From: Candidatus Syntrophopropionicum ammoniitolerans
GTDB taxonomy: Bacteria > Bacillota > Desulfotomaculia > Desulfotomaculales > Pelotomaculaceae
DNA: 64,000 nucleotides
Direction: 5' to 3'
Assembly (NCBI GenBank): GCA_013201395.1
Contig: JABMJD010000002.1
Span: 62,001-126,000, forward strand
In this document: positions 1-11,252 of the stretch, piece by piece
How the letters are laid out: each line of letters opens with the position of its first letter
Position numbering within the stretch: position 1 is the first letter of the stretch
Made by a program: the position numbers and the translations under genes
The notes under the pieces: generated by a model
Databases searched by the model: none
Seen by the model: only the letters and a program-made list of their open reading frames with translations
Told to the model about the DNA's origin: nothing

Positions 1-470
1 ACCTTCCAGGCTTCATATGTAAGCCACCACTCAATATCGCTGATATGTCTTTGTACATCATTGTGCAGCCCATAGTTGCGGCCATATTCGGTAGCATGAA
101 TGGTGACAACCAGGGGCAACCGCCCAGCATGTTTAACGGCCCTGGCCGCATAGGCCACCAGCCAGTCATGGGCATGAATAATATCAAAACGGCGCACGTC
201 GCTGAGCAAAGGGATGATCCTTTCCAGCAGAGCAACGTTAAATTGTGCCACCCAGGTGACAAAGTCTGGGGACGAAACTTGATAGGGCTCCACCCTATAA
301 ACCTTAACCCCGTTCACTTCTTCAAAAGACGGGGCCCCTTTTTCACCTGCTGTGATCAGGTGTACTTCCACCCCCTGAGCTGGGTAGGCGTTTGTCAAAT
401 CGTACACATGCTGGGCCAGACCACCAACACTTTTGGGCGGATATTCCCAGGATAACATTAGGACTTTCAT
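1..470 (-). CDS. glycosyltransferase family 4, N-terminal part (runs off window)
   Basis: The first 156 codons of a GT-B fold sugar transferase are visible; the rest lies before base 1. The protein starts MKVLMLSWEYPPKSVGG, the typical glycogen-synthase-like opening with a Pro-Pro-x-x-x-Gly-Gly loop, followed by AQHVYDLT and later IHAHDWL, the usual first Rossmann-domain landmarks of GT4/GT5 enzymes. The ATG is preceded by AGGAGG-like bases. The next gene upstream on the same strand encodes a starch-binding domain, which supports an alpha-glucan (glycogen) role. The exact donor and acceptor cannot be told because the nucleotide-sugar binding half is missing. Confidence 0.85.
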   Translation of the reverse strand, partial: MKVLMLSWEYPPKSVGGLAQHVYDLTNAYPAQGVEVHLITAGEKGAPSFEEVNGVKVYRVEPYQVSSPDFVTWVAQFNVALLERIIPLLSDVRRFDIIHAHDWLVAYAARAVKHAGRLPLVVTIHATEYGRNYGLHNDVQRHISDIEWWLTYEAWK

Positions 471-557
471 TTGACGGCCTCCTATTCATTTATAATCATG
501 CAATTAACAATAGCAAAAATCCCCACCGGGTAATGGCAGGGATTGTTCATTTTAATA

Positions 558-926
558 TCACTGGCCCCCGTTGTGAATTTCAAAACTCCAGTTGACACCA
601 TGATTATTGTCCCATTGCTCGCCGCCATTCTTAAAACAAAAATTGAAACGACTTTCTATATCAGGCATTTTCAACTCGCTGACCCAGCCCCAGCCTGTTT
701 TTTCCATGGGGCTACTGCGAACGGTTCGCCATCTATTATGCGGCCCATATCCATAATGGAGATAGATCTGATCATTGTCCTTGGCCAGTACCCCATTATA
801 AAAAACAGTGACATCCTCACTGGCGGTTATCGGTGTTGGATCAACCACAACCCCGCCTGGATAGTTAGCCCGATGCATGGCACGCAGTTTTGCTTCTCCC
901 TCGCCGAATCTGGTTGGATTAGCCAT
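558..926 (-). CDS. stand-alone starch-binding domain protein (CBM25/CBM53-like)
   Basis: A 122-residue protein made almost entirely of one carbohydrate-binding module. Visible landmarks are VTVFYNGVLA, the aromatic HYGYG segment, a Trp-rich turn (GWGWVSEL) and the ending EQWDNNHGVNWSFEI, which matches the WDNN-G-(N/D)-(Y/W) signature of CBM25/CBM53 modules that bind alpha-1,4-glucans. There is no catalytic domain and no signal peptide, so it probably acts inside the cell on glycogen. It lies directly upstream of the glycosyltransferase and has a good GGAGG ribosome site. Confidence 0.8.
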   Translation of the reverse strand: MANPTRFGEGEAKLRAMHRANYPGGVVVDPTPITASEDVTVFYNGVLAKDNDQIYLHYGYGPHNRWRTVRSSPMEKTGWGWVSELKMPDIESRFNFCFKNGGEQWDNNHGVNWSFEIHNGGQ

Positions 927-1035
927 CCAGTTTGCCTCCTTAAAATGATGGTATATTTAGGCTTTATTTACACTAGTATGGTTAATCTGTAATCTTTTTA
1001 TGCAAGAATCTGCAAATCCTCCGTAATAGATTTTC

Positions 1036-1074
1036 ATTAAAAAGCAAAGGGCGGAAATCCTGGGATTTCCGCCC
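1036..1074 (-). terminator. intrinsic terminator after icd
   Basis: A near-perfect 12-bp stem (GGGCGGAAATCC at 1049-1060 with its complement at 1063-1074) is followed on the minus strand by a T-rich tail. It sits 40 nt past the icd stop and closes the 2-oxoglutarate-forming operon. Confidence 0.9.
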
Positions 1075-1116
1075 TCCTGTAAAACAAACATCACTTTAAT
1101 AATAATGTCCTGAATC

Positions 1117-2319
1117 TTAAGCCTGCAAATGGGCATTAACTTCACCCAAAAACTCCCCCGTATTGACAATCCTTTTTTCCCCCGTAGCCAGGGCCGCCAG
1201 ATCCTTGGTCATGATACCTTCTTCAATGGTGTCTAGGGCCGCCTGTTCCAGGGCGGCAGCAAACTGCCTTAAACTGCTGAGGCCGTCTAATTCGCCCCTC
1301 TTTCTCAGCGCTCCTGTCCAGGCAAACAAAATGGCCACCGGGTTGGTTGATGTTTCCTTACCACTGAGATACTGCCGGTAATGCCTGGTCACTGTCCCAT
1401 GGGCAGCTTCATATTCATAACAACCCGCCGGGGAAACCAAAACAGAAGTCATCATGGCCAGGCTGCCGAATGCCGAGGCGATCATATCCGACATCACATC
1501 ACCGTCATAATTTTTACAAGCCCAGATAAAACCGCCCTTACTGCGCACTACCCTGGCCACGGCATCATCAATCAAGGTATAAAAATATTCGATCCCGGCC
1601 TGGGAAAATTTCTGTTGATACCCCTGAGCATATATCTCTTGAAAAATGTCTTTGAAATTATGATCATATTTTTTAGAAATGGTGTCCTTGGTGGCAAACC
1701 ACAAATCCTGCTTTTGCTCCAGAGCATAGTTAAAGCAAACCCGGGCAAAACTCTTGATGGAATCATCTATATTATGCATAGCCATCACAGTACCGGGACC
1801 GGCAAAGTCATGGATCACCTGCCTGGAAATCTGCCCACCCGCATCCGTAAAAAGCAACTCCGCTCGGCCTTTTGTCGCCGTTTTCATTTCCACAGCCTTG
1901 TAAACATCACCGTAGGCGTGTCTGGCGATGGTAATCGGCCTTTCCCAGGTCCCAACCAAAGGCTTGATATTTTTGACAATTATTGGTCTGCGAAAAACAG
2001 TCCCATCCAAAATAGCCCTGATCGTCCCGTTGGGACTTTTCCACATCTGCTTCAGGTCGTATTCCTCTACCCTTTGAGCGTTGGGGGTGATGGTGGCACA
2101 CTTTACCGCCACCCCATATTTTCTGGTAGCCTCGGCCGCCTCAATGGTGATCTGGTCATCTGTTTTGTCCCTATTTTTCAGGCCCAGATCATAATACTTT
2201 GTTTTTAAATCTATGTAAGGCGTCAGCAGCACGTCCTTGATCTGCCGCCAGATAATGCCGGCCATTTCGTCGCCATCCATTTCTACCAGCGGGACCGTCA
2301 TTTGAATCTTCTTAACCAA
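1117..2319 (-). CDS. icd: NADP-type isocitrate dehydrogenase, eukaryotic-like subfamily
   Basis: Oxidatively decarboxylates isocitrate to 2-oxoglutarate. The sequence follows the eukaryotic IDH1/IDH2-like subfamily rather than E. coli Icd: VPLVEMDGDEM near the N-terminus, KMWKSPNGT-like segment (MWKSPNGTIRAILDG), the substrate-binding RHAYGD (Arg-132 equivalent), KKYDHNFKDIFQEIY, WACKNYDGDV with metal-binding Asp, and EAAHGTVTRHY. I chose a TTG start at 2319 (400 aa) because a GAGAGGG ribosome site lies upstream; an ATG at 2301 is an alternative. It is the last gene of the cluster with aconitase-like and citrate/homocitrate-synthase-like genes, so it probably supplies glutamate carbon. Confidence 0.95.
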   Translation of the reverse strand: MVKKIQMTVPLVEMDGDEMAGIIWRQIKDVLLTPYIDLKTKYYDLGLKNRDKTDDQITIEAAEATRKYGVAVKCATITPNAQRVEEYDLKQMWKSPNGTIRAILDGTVFRRPIIVKNIKPLVGTWERPITIARHAYGDVYKAVEMKTATKGRAELLFTDAGGQISRQVIHDFAGPGTVMAMHNIDDSIKSFARVCFNYALEQKQDLWFATKDTISKKYDHNFKDIFQEIYAQGYQQKFSQAGIEYFYTLIDDAVARVVRSKGGFIWACKNYDGDVMSDMIASAFGSLAMMTSVLVSPAGCYEYEAAHGTVTRHYRQYLSGKETSTNPVAILFAWTGALRKRGELDGLSSLRQFAAALEQAALDTIEEGIMTKDLAALATGEKRIVNTGEFLGEVNAHLQA

Positions 2320-2414
2320 TCCTGTCACCCTCTCACTCGCCAGTTGCCGCCAAAAACAGGGGCCCAACTATATTACCCCTCCTATTTGCCGGCAACTTCT
2401 ATTTCACATTAAGG

Positions 2415-2912
2415 CTAAAGGTTAAACCCGCCGTGTTTTTTGAAATGGGGTGCCAGCCCCCCGTCATTAAGGATCTTGATCATTACAGTGGGAAGGGGCT
2501 TTGCCGGTATAGTTATTCCCTTTGTCCGATTGGTAATTACACCGGCAGTGAGGTCGACATAAAGTTCGTCACCCTGCTCCAGCTGATCCGTGTCACACTC
2601 TACCACAGGCAAACCGGTGTTAATGGCGTTGCGGTAGAAAATGCGAGCAAATGACTTGGCCAGTACAGCCCCCACACCGGCATATTTAATAGCCAGAGGA
2701 GCTTGTTCCCGGGATGACCCACAGCCGAAGTTTGTGCCGGCAACAATAAAATCACCAGCAGCTACTTTCTCATAAAAATGAGGATCGAGATCCTCCATCA
2801 CGTGTTTGGCCAGTTTTTTCATATCCAGGGTCTTGAATTTATATTTGCCCGATATAATGTAATCGGTATTGACATCATCGCCAAATTTATGGGCCCGACC
2901 GTTAAACTGCAT
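2415..2912 (-). CDS. aconitase/isopropylmalate isomerase-family small subunit
   Basis: A 165-residue LeuD-like swivel domain subunit of a two-subunit hydro-lyase. The [11 protein letters not shown] motif (near residue 60) is the hallmark. The loop that sets substrate choice in this family (YLVY-type in isopropylmalate isomerase, YLRT-type in methanogen homoaconitase) reads KYKFK at residues 23-27, matching neither. No leuB is present; the downstream gene is icd. I therefore infer that citrate or homocitrate, not isopropylmalate, is the likely substrate, but this is not proven. The ATG at 2912 follows AGAGG at good spacing. Confidence 0.88.
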   Translation of the reverse strand: MQFNGRAHKFGDDVNTDYIISGKYKFKTLDMKKLAKHVMEDLDPHFYEKVAAGDFIVAGTNFGCGSSREQAPLAIKYAGVGAVLAKSFARIFYRNAINTGLPVVECDTDQLEQGDELYVDLTAGVITNRTKGITIPAKPLPTVMIKILNDGGLAPHFKKHGGFNL

Positions 2913-2995
2913 AAAAAACACCTCTTAAACACTAATTAATTTAATTCACCTAACACAGCAACCTAACAGGCAAAATTATTAATCCCCGCAAACTT

Positions 2996-4249
2996 TTATA
3001 AAAACTCTCGCGGGTCGGTAATTTTCCCGGTAAGGGCACTGGCAGCCACTGTGGCCGGTGAGGCCAGGTAAATCTCCGCGCTAGAATTGCCCATCCGTCC
3101 TTTAAAATTCCTGTTGGCTGTGGAAATTACTGTTTCATTATCGGCGGGCACACCATTGTGGGTGCCCACACAGGGGCCACAGCCGGGTGTAACTAGGGCC
3201 GCTCCTGCTTCTACCAGCAGCTGGATAATTCCTTCCGCCATAGCATCCAGAAAAACCCGGCGGGAGGCAGGGGCCACAATCAGCCTCACATCCCGGTGAA
3301 TTTTTCGCCCGCCCAGAATACCGGCGGCAATACGCAGATCCTCCAGCCGTCCATTGGTACAGGTACCTATCACCGCCTGGTGGATGGTTTTACCGGCCTC
3401 TCTGCTCACCGGCGCCACATTATCCACCCGGTGTGGTCTGGCTACCTGGGGCTCTAGTTTGGTCACATCATATTCCCGCACCCGGGCGTAAACAGCATCA
3501 TGATCTGCCGTGACAGGTGTGAATTCACGAGTGGTAAACCGCCGCAGCCAGGCAAATGTCTTTTCATCTGCCTCCATCAGCCCTGCTTTAGCCCCCATTT
3601 CTATGGCCATGTTGGACATAGTAAAGCGTGCCTCCTGTGACATAGCTTCGATAGCTTCCCCTACATATTCTGTGGACATGTAGGTTGCCCCGTCTGCGGT
3701 TACATCCCCAATTAAATGGAGGATCAGATCTTTGGAATAAACACCTGCCGGGAGGACCCCGCTGCAGACAAATTTTATTGTTTCCGGCACCTTAAACCAC
3801 ATTTGCCCGGAAATCATACCACCGGCCAAATCAGTGGAACCAACCCCGGTAGAAAAAGCATTCAAGGCACCATAGGTACAGGTATGGGAATCGGCACCTA
3901 TAATCAGATACCCGGGACCCACTTCCCCACTTTCCGGCAGGACCTGATGACAGACACCCGTGCCGATATCATGCAGGCAAAACCCACAGTTCCCGGCAAA
4001 TTCCCTCATCAGTTTGTGTAGAGCGGAAACCCCTTCATTGGGGCTAGGTGCACTATGATCAATAACGAAGGCAACACTACTTCTGTTAAAAACCGCCGTG
4101 CCGCCCATATCATTAAAAGCCCTAATAGCCAGGGGGGCGGTACCGTCCTGCCCCATGACATAATCTACGGCGGCTACAACAATGTCACCGGCATATGCCT
4201 CTTGTCCACTCTTTGCAGACAGAATCTTCTCAATAATCGTCCGGCCCAT
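2996..4249 (-). CDS. aconitase/isopropylmalate isomerase-family large subunit
   Basis: A 417-residue [4Fe-4S] hydro-lyase subunit of the LeuC/HacA type. Seen are IGADSHTCTYGALNAFSTGVGSTD, split across the active-site region, IGTCTNGR with the first cluster Cys, and GCGPC with the remaining two. The length is right for the archaeal-style two-subunit class. The gene begins one base after the stop of the citrate/homocitrate-synthase-like gene (ATG 4249, stop 4251), so the two are tightly coupled. It is placed between that gene and its small subunit, with icd after. Annotators would often call this leuC; context argues for citrate or homocitrate isomerisation. Confidence 0.9.
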   Translation of the reverse strand: MGRTIIEKILSAKSGQEAYAGDIVVAAVDYVMGQDGTAPLAIRAFNDMGGTAVFNRSSVAFVIDHSAPSPNEGVSALHKLMREFAGNCGFCLHDIGTGVCHQVLPESGEVGPGYLIIGADSHTCTYGALNAFSTGVGSTDLAGGMISGQMWFKVPETIKFVCSGVLPAGVYSKDLILHLIGDVTADGATYMSTEYVGEAIEAMSQEARFTMSNMAIEMGAKAGLMEADEKTFAWLRRFTTREFTPVTADHDAVYARVREYDVTKLEPQVARPHRVDNVAPVSREAGKTIHQAVIGTCTNGRLEDLRIAAGILGGRKIHRDVRLIVAPASRRVFLDAMAEGIIQLLVEAGAALVTPGCGPCVGTHNGVPADNETVISTANRNFKGRMGNSSAEIYLASPATVAASALTGKITDPREFL

Positions 4250-4250
4250 T

Positions 4251-5381
4251 TTAATCCCTCTTTCCAAAAAAATCTTCGTAGATATACATTAGTTCTTTGT
4301 CGAAAAGCGGCCTTTTGATTGATACCGTGTATGAACGGATTTTAGGCAATAAATCAGCAGCCTGGCTGTTGGTGAGAGTGATACCGAATTCAGCAAATTT
4401 GGTTTTTAAAGCAGCAGTGCCGGAATGCTTGCCAATGACAATCTGGCGTAAAAGACCTACCTCCTCTGGGCGAAAAGCCTCGTAGGTTATAGGATTTTTT
4501 TGTACACCGTCGGCGTGGATGCCCGATTCATGGGCAAACATATTTTGGCCTACAATAGCCTTCCATCTGGGCAGCTCTCTGCTGGAGGCCCGGGAAACAT
4601 ATTCCGCCAACTCCAAAAACATCCCCGTCTTAAAATTCAGATCCATATTATGCAGATGCTTCAAGGCCATCACTACCTCTTCCAGGGCGGCATTGCCCGC
4701 TCTTTCACCCAGGCCCAGGACGGTAACCCCAATGTATTTGGCTCCCGCTCGCACCCCGGCTAAAGCATTGGCTGTAGCCATGCCAAAGTCATTATGGGTA
4801 TGCATTTCGATATCTATATCCACAGCCTGCCTTATTTTTTTGATCCGTTCATAAATCGTAAAGGGCTCCATAATACCTACCGTGTCACAATAGCGCAGGC
4901 GATCGGCACCTGCCTCCTTTGCGGCTCGGGCAAATTCAATGAGAAACTTCATATCGGAGCGGGAAGCATCTTCAGCATTAACAGAAATCCCCATGCCTTC
5001 TTTTTTGGCAAAAAGGGTGGCCTGTGTCATCTGTTCCAGGACCCTCTCCCGGGTTGTGTTCAATTTATGTTTGATGTGGATGTCGGAGGTGGAAATGGAA
5101 ATGGCCACGGCATCCACACCGCAGTCTATTGACTCTTCTATATCCTTAATAACAGGCCTGTTCCAGCCCATTATGCTTGCTTTTAAACCGATTTGGCAGA
5201 TAGCCTTGATGGCCTCTTTTTCGTCTCCACCCATAACAGGCACACCGGCCTCGATTTGCTGTACACCCAACTCATCAAGGAGCCTGGCAATCCGTATTTT
5301 TTCCCTATTGGCAAACACGACCCCTGCCGTTTGTTCCCCATCCCGCAACGTAGTGTCTACAATAATTATGTCTTTGCTCAT
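4251..5381 (-). CDS. citrate(Re)/homocitrate synthase-like DRE-TIM enzyme
   Basis: A 376-residue acyl-CoA condensing enzyme of the NifV/LeuA/Re-citrate synthase family. The catalytic DTTLRDGEQTAG is at residues 9-20 and the metal-binding HTHNDFG near residue 200; GLGERAGNAALEEV and HESGIHADG complete the family pattern. There is no LeuA-type C-terminal regulatory domain, as in NifV and citrate-type members. It is the first gene of a cluster with aconitase-like subunits and icd and without leuB or nif genes. Known Re-citrate synthases of anaerobes belong to this family, so the simplest reading is oxaloacetate plus acetyl-CoA to citrate; homocitrate synthesis remains possible. Confidence 0.85.
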   Translation of the reverse strand: MSKDIIIVDTTLRDGEQTAGVVFANREKIRIARLLDELGVQQIEAGVPVMGGDEKEAIKAICQIGLKASIMGWNRPVIKDIEESIDCGVDAVAISISTSDIHIKHKLNTTRERVLEQMTQATLFAKKEGMGISVNAEDASRSDMKFLIEFARAAKEAGADRLRYCDTVGIMEPFTIYERIKKIRQAVDIDIEMHTHNDFGMATANALAGVRAGAKYIGVTVLGLGERAGNAALEEVVMALKHLHNMDLNFKTGMFLELAEYVSRASSRELPRWKAIVGQNMFAHESGIHADGVQKNPITYEAFRPEEVGLLRQIVIGKHSGTAALKTKFAEFGITLTNSQAADLLPKIRSYTVSIKRPLFDKELMYIYEDFFGKRD

Positions 5382-5419
5382 TCGTCTATCATCCTTTAAA
5401 TCAACTATTTATTAATAAA

Positions 5420-5440
5420 TGTCCAGGTTTATCTGGGACA
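5420..5440. promoter_or_regulatory. inverted repeat in the leader of the citrate-synthase-like operon
   Basis: TGTCC-AG and CTGGGACA arms face each other around a TTTAT centre, with one unpaired base. It lies just downstream of the predicted start of transcription, so it could be an operator or a 5' mRNA hairpin. Confidence 0.45.
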
Positions 5441-5452
5441 CTTATAAATAGT

Positions 5453-5481
5453 ATCATAAAACCCATTGACAGAATAGTTAA
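5453..5481 (-). promoter_or_regulatory. candidate sigma-A promoter of the citrate-synthase-like operon
   Basis: On the minus strand TTAACT and TATGAT are separated by 17 nt, about 70 nt before the first start codon. The -10 is good and the -35 is moderate. Confidence 0.5.
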
Positions 5482-5513
5482 ACCCCAATGGTATTTATAC
5501 CTATCAGTAATAA

Positions 5514-5561
5514 AAAAAACCTGCAGGTAGAACATTTTCGGTGTTACCCCACAGGTTTTTT
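5514..5561 (-). terminator. terminator after the small membrane protein gene (possibly bidirectional)
   Basis: AAAAAACCTG at 5514-5523 pairs with CAGGTTTTTT at 5552-5561, with an inner partial stem. On the minus strand it ends in a run of T. It closes the gatCAB transcription unit right after the 60-codon gene. Confidence 0.8.
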
Positions 5562-5562
5562 A

Positions 5563-5745
5563 TCATCCGCCGGCTCCCTTTTTTGTTTTGTCTTTTTTGC
5601 TATTGCTGTCTTTTGTTGTTTTTTGTTCCTCCTGCTCTTTTCCCCTACGGGATTCATATTCCTGTTTAAAAAACACCATCCATAGAATAAAAAGAGCCAC
5701 AGCAAAACTCAAAGCTAGTTCCCAATTATTTGCAAACCAATCCAT
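5563..5745 (-). CDS. small single-pass membrane protein
   Basis: A 60-residue protein: a short N-terminus (MDWFANNWE), one hydrophobic helix (about residues 9-26, LALSFAVALFILWMVFF) and a highly charged Lys/Glu-rich cytoplasmic tail ending GAGG. A GGGAGGTG ribosome site lies upstream, and a strong terminator follows the stop. It is the last gene after gatB. I do not recognise a family and no function is proposed. Confidence 0.7.
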   Translation of the reverse strand: MDWFANNWELALSFAVALFILWMVFFKQEYESRRGKEQEEQKTTKDSNSKKDKTKKGAGG

Positions 5746-5825
5746 GCCTCTGTTTCACCTCCCGGCCTAAAATACCTGCACCTTTATGCATATCTACCTT
5801 ATGGCATCCGACTCGAAACAATGCT

Positions 5826-7262
5826 TTATAACCTTTCCTTAAGTAACTTGTTCACTAATTCCGGATTAGCCTGGCCTTGTGTGGCTTTCATCACCTGTCC
5901 AACTAAAAACCCCAGAGCGCGCCCCTTACCGGCCTTATAATCTGCTACAGCTCCAGGGTTTCCGGCCAGCACCTTTTCCACTACGGGTACCATAGCATGC
6001 CGGTCGCTGATTTGCACCAAACCCTTTTTTTTGACGATGGCTTCCGCCGCCTGGCCACTGGTAAACATCTCCGCAAAGACTACTTTGGCGATTTTGCCGC
6101 TGATGGTTCCCTGATCAATCAACCTCAGTAGGGAAACCAAATTTTGCGGTGTTACCTTACATGCGGCTATTTCTATTCCGTGCAGGTTAAGCAGGCGGTT
6201 GAACTCACCCAAAATCCAGTTGCCTACTGCCTTGGGGTGGGAATAAGCCCGAACACAACGTTCGAAGTAATCAGCTAGTTCTTTAGTGTTAGTAAGGATA
6301 GCGGCGTCATACTCAGGCAAACTATAGTCTTTTATATAGCGTTGCCGGCGTTGCTCCGGTAGTTCCGGTAGGGAACCGCGGATATCTTCCACCCATTGCC
6401 GGTCAATTAGTAACGGAACCAGATCCGGTTCAGGCAGGCACCGGTAGTCATGGGCCTGCTCCTTGCTGCGTAAGGGTAGGGTCTCACCCTTTCCCTCATC
6501 CCAGGTGCGGGTTTCCTGAACGATCCGGCCTCCGGCCCGGAGCACCTCGATTTGACGTTCTGTTTCAAAGTGCAGTGACCGCCGTAAGGCTTTAAGAGAA
6601 TTGAGATTTTTTATTTCTGTATTGGTCCCCAGCCTACCGGTGCCAACCGGCCGCACAGATATATTAGCATCGCAACGCAGGCTTCCCTCTTCCATTTTGC
6701 AATCGGACACACCGGTATAAAGAATAATTGTCCGTAATTTTTCCACATACTGACAGGCCTCTTCCGGTGAGCTCAGATCCGGCGCGGAAACTATTTCAAT
6801 GAGCGGAACGCCGGCCCGGTTATAATCCACCAGAGAAAATGGTGTGGTGGTAATGGTCCCTTGATGCACTAGTTTACCGCTATCCTCTTCCATATGAAGA
6901 CGGCTGATGCCGATTTTTTTGGGGCCCTTTTGGGTGTCAATTTCCAGGTAGCCATGAGTGGCAATGGGCAGATCATGCTGGGAAATTTGATAGTTCTTGG
7001 GCATATCGGGATAAAAATAATTCTTGCGGTCAAATTTGGTAAACTCGGCTATGTTGCAATTTAAGGCTAGAGCAGCCCTGATGGCATATTCCACTACCTT
7101 CTTGTTAATCACGGGCAGAGTCCCCGGAAGTCCAAGACAGATCGGACAAACATGAGTATTCGGTTCACCACCAAATTCGGTGGTAGAATCACAGAATATC
7201 TTGGTCCTGGTTTTTAGCTCCACATGCACTTCCAGTCCGATCACTGTTTCATATCGAGGCAA
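5826..7262 (-). CDS. gatB: Asp-tRNA(Asn)/Glu-tRNA(Gln) amidotransferase subunit B
   Basis: Activates the misacylated tRNA by phosphorylating its carboxylate so that GatA-derived ammonia can form Gln-tRNA or Asn-tRNA. The 478-residue length is typical. The N-terminus [13 protein letters not shown], the zinc-site region [15 protein letters not shown] and the [14 protein letters not shown] block are diagnostic; the C-terminal YqeY-like helical tail is complete. It starts with TTG at 7262, preceded by AGGAGG. Order gatC-gatA-gatB behind pcrA and ligA is common in Firmicutes. Confidence 0.97.
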   Translation of the reverse strand: MPRYETVIGLEVHVELKTRTKIFCDSTTEFGGEPNTHVCPICLGLPGTLPVINKKVVEYAIRAALALNCNIAEFTKFDRKNYFYPDMPKNYQISQHDLPIATHGYLEIDTQKGPKKIGISRLHMEEDSGKLVHQGTITTTPFSLVDYNRAGVPLIEIVSAPDLSSPEEACQYVEKLRTIILYTGVSDCKMEEGSLRCDANISVRPVGTGRLGTNTEIKNLNSLKALRRSLHFETERQIEVLRAGGRIVQETRTWDEGKGETLPLRSKEQAHDYRCLPEPDLVPLLIDRQWVEDIRGSLPELPEQRRQRYIKDYSLPEYDAAILTNTKELADYFERCVRAYSHPKAVGNWILGEFNRLLNLHGIEIAACKVTPQNLVSLLRLIDQGTISGKIAKVVFAEMFTSGQAAEAIVKKKGLVQISDRHAMVPVVEKVLAGNPGAVADYKAGKGRALGFLVGQVMKATQGQANPELVNKLLKERL

Positions 7263-7339
7263 AATCCTAAACCTCCTGACCTAATTTATCATGCTAATTC
7301 TAATTTTGTTAGTATCGCCAGTCATGCAAATAATTAACT

Positions 7340-8797
7340 TTACAAATCCGGATACTGTTTGTGGTAGTCGGTATTCTGCTCAAAGGTATAGGCGGTTCGC
7401 AGCAGCGTACCCTCATCAAAGGGCCGGCCGATCAACTGCAGGCCCACGGGTAATCCACCCACAAAACCGCAGGGAATAGACAGCCCCGGCATACCGGCCA
7501 GATTTACTGAAATGGTACAGATATCAGAAAGGTACATCTGGAGGGGATCATCCATTTTCTCACCAATGGGAAATGCCGTGGTCGGTGAAACCGGTGAAAG
7601 GAGCAGATCATACCTTTTAAAGGCCTGGACAAAGTCCTCTTTTATTAGGGTTCGTACCTTAAGCGCTTTGAGGTAATAATGATCATAATTAGCCGCCGCA
7701 AGAGCATAGGTCCCCAGCAAGATCCTTCTTTTCACCTCAGCGCCGAATCCTTCACTACGGGTCTTCATAAACATATCCATGACGTCCCCGGTACCCTCAG
7801 TACGTACACCATAACGCACCCCATCATAGCGGGCCAGGTTTGAACTAGCTTCAGCCTGAGCAATTAAATAATATGTAGGCAAGGCATAATCTGTGTGGGG
7901 AAGGGTAGTATATTCCACCACTGCCCCCAGGGATTCAAGTTTCTCCATGGCCTTGATCACCAAATCACGCACGTCCGGGTCTATTCCTTCCACCATGTAC
8001 TCCTCAGGCACACCAAGCTTTAGGCCACGCACATCATCTTTTAAAAAACTGGTATAATCCATGGCCCGTTGTTTAGCGGAGGTGGAGTCCAGCGGGTCAT
8101 GGCCGCAGATGGCATTCAACATTAAGGCACAGTCGGTAACATCCCTGGCAAAAGGCCCGATCTGATCCAGGGAAGAAGCATAAGCAATCAATCCATAACG
8201 AGAAACTGCACCATACGTCGGTTTCATGCCCACAACACCGCAAAAAGAAGCCGGCTGCCTGATAGACCCCCCCGTGTCGGAACCCAAGGAACAAACAGCG
8301 GCGCCGGCGGCTACCGCTGCCGCAGAACCACCACTGGAGCCTCCCGGCACCCTGCTGGTATCCCAGGGGTTCCTGGTCGCAAAAAAGGCTGAGTTTTCGT
8401 TGGAAGACCCCATGGCAAATTCATCCAGGTTGACCTTGCCGGCGATAGTAGCACCGGCCGCTTCCAATTTCTTCACCACAGTAGCACTGTAAGGCGGCGT
8501 ATAGTTGGATAGAATTTTAGAACCAGCGGTGGTTTTAATCCCATCTGTGCAGATGTTATCTTTTATGGCTATGGGAATACCGGCGAGAGGGGTAACCTTT
8601 TCCCCATTGCTGATTTGCTTATCTACTGCCCGGGCTTGATCCAGAGCTTTACCCGCCGTCCTGGTAATATAAGCCTGAATTCGGTCATCAACGGCCTCTA
8701 TTCTGGCATATATAGCCTTATTTAATTCCTCCGCCGATATTTCCTTTTTTATTAGTAGTTCATGTATTTCATGCGCGGTAAGCAGAAAAAGTTGCAA
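7340..8797 (-). CDS. gatA: Asp-tRNA(Asn)/Glu-tRNA(Gln) amidotransferase subunit A
   Basis: The amidase-signature subunit that releases ammonia from glutamine. The Ser-cisSer-Lys triad is visible: Lys in IAIKDNICT, and the two serines in [15 protein letters not shown] and [14 protein letters not shown] place the start at TTG 8797 (485 aa, the usual GatA length), because GGGAGGAG stands 6 nt upstream; upstream in-frame codons do not resemble GatA. It is 50 nt after gatC and 77 nt before gatB. Its presence shows the cell does use glutamine as an amide donor, which matters for the amidotransferase gaps noted elsewhere. Confidence 0.97.
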   Translation of the reverse strand: MQLFLLTAHEIHELLIKKEISAEELNKAIYARIEAVDDRIQAYITRTAGKALDQARAVDKQISNGEKVTPLAGIPIAIKDNICTDGIKTTAGSKILSNYTPPYSATVVKKLEAAGATIAGKVNLDEFAMGSSNENSAFFATRNPWDTSRVPGGSSGGSAAAVAAGAAVCSLGSDTGGSIRQPASFCGVVGMKPTYGAVSRYGLIAYASSLDQIGPFARDVTDCALMLNAICGHDPLDSTSAKQRAMDYTSFLKDDVRGLKLGVPEEYMVEGIDPDVRDLVIKAMEKLESLGAVVEYTTLPHTDYALPTYYLIAQAEASSNLARYDGVRYGVRTEGTGDVMDMFMKTRSEGFGAEVKRRILLGTYALAAANYDHYYLKALKVRTLIKEDFVQAFKRYDLLLSPVSPTTAFPIGEKMDDPLQMYLSDICTISVNLAGMPGLSIPCGFVGGLPVGLQLIGRPFDEGTLLRTAYTFEQNTDYHKQYPDL

Positions 8798-8847
8798 GGT
8801 GCTCTCCTCCCAAATTGTAGCGGGTTGTCCAACCCAAACCAGGCCAT

Positions 8848-9129
8848 TTAAACGATTTTCGGTACCCTGAAATAGTCCCCTTGCCGGTCCGGACAGTTGG
8901 CCAGGGCATCTTGCCGTGAAGTATGCTGCCCCACCCAATCCTCACGAAAAACATTTTGCAAAGGCAATACGTGGGTAGTAGGTTGCACATTTTCCGTGTC
9001 CAGACAGTCCAGAGATTGAAAATAGTTCAGAATATCATTTAGCTGCCTGGCGAACATGGCTTTCTCTGATCCGGTCAATTCCAGCCTGCTGAGCAGGGCC
9101 ACATGTTCAAGGTCTTTTTTTGTGATCAA
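8848..9129 (-). CDS. gatC: Asp-tRNA(Asn)/Glu-tRNA(Gln) amidotransferase subunit C
   Basis: The small 93-residue belt subunit that stabilises the GatA-GatB complex. The sequence [17 protein letters not shown] at the start and the ending with [21 protein letters not shown] (read in two parts) match the family. The start is taken as TTG at 9129, 5 nt after GGTGAGG. It lies 35 nt downstream of ligA and is probably in the same transcript. Confidence 0.95.
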   Translation of the reverse strand: MITKKDLEHVALLSRLELTGSEKAMFARQLNDILNYFQSLDCLDTENVQPTTHVLPLQNVFREDWVGQHTSRQDALANCPDRQGDYFRVPKIV

Positions 9130-9164
9130 AAAAGCCTCACCTCTTCCTATTCTATCCACCAAAA

Positions 9165-11219
<2,055 letters not shown>

Positions 11220-11252
11220 TCAGAACCAACCAGATTATAAGACATTCCACAC

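Noticed and set aside
2415-5381. Leucine biosynthesis operon leuA-leuC-leuD
   Set aside because: No leuB, icd directly downstream, no LeuA regulatory domain, and an atypical small-subunit loop. Kept only as an alternative.
5464-5500. Plus-strand TTGACA near 5464 as a promoter
   Set aside because: There is no plus-strand gene downstream and the region is followed by a terminator. It is likely chance in AT-rich DNA.
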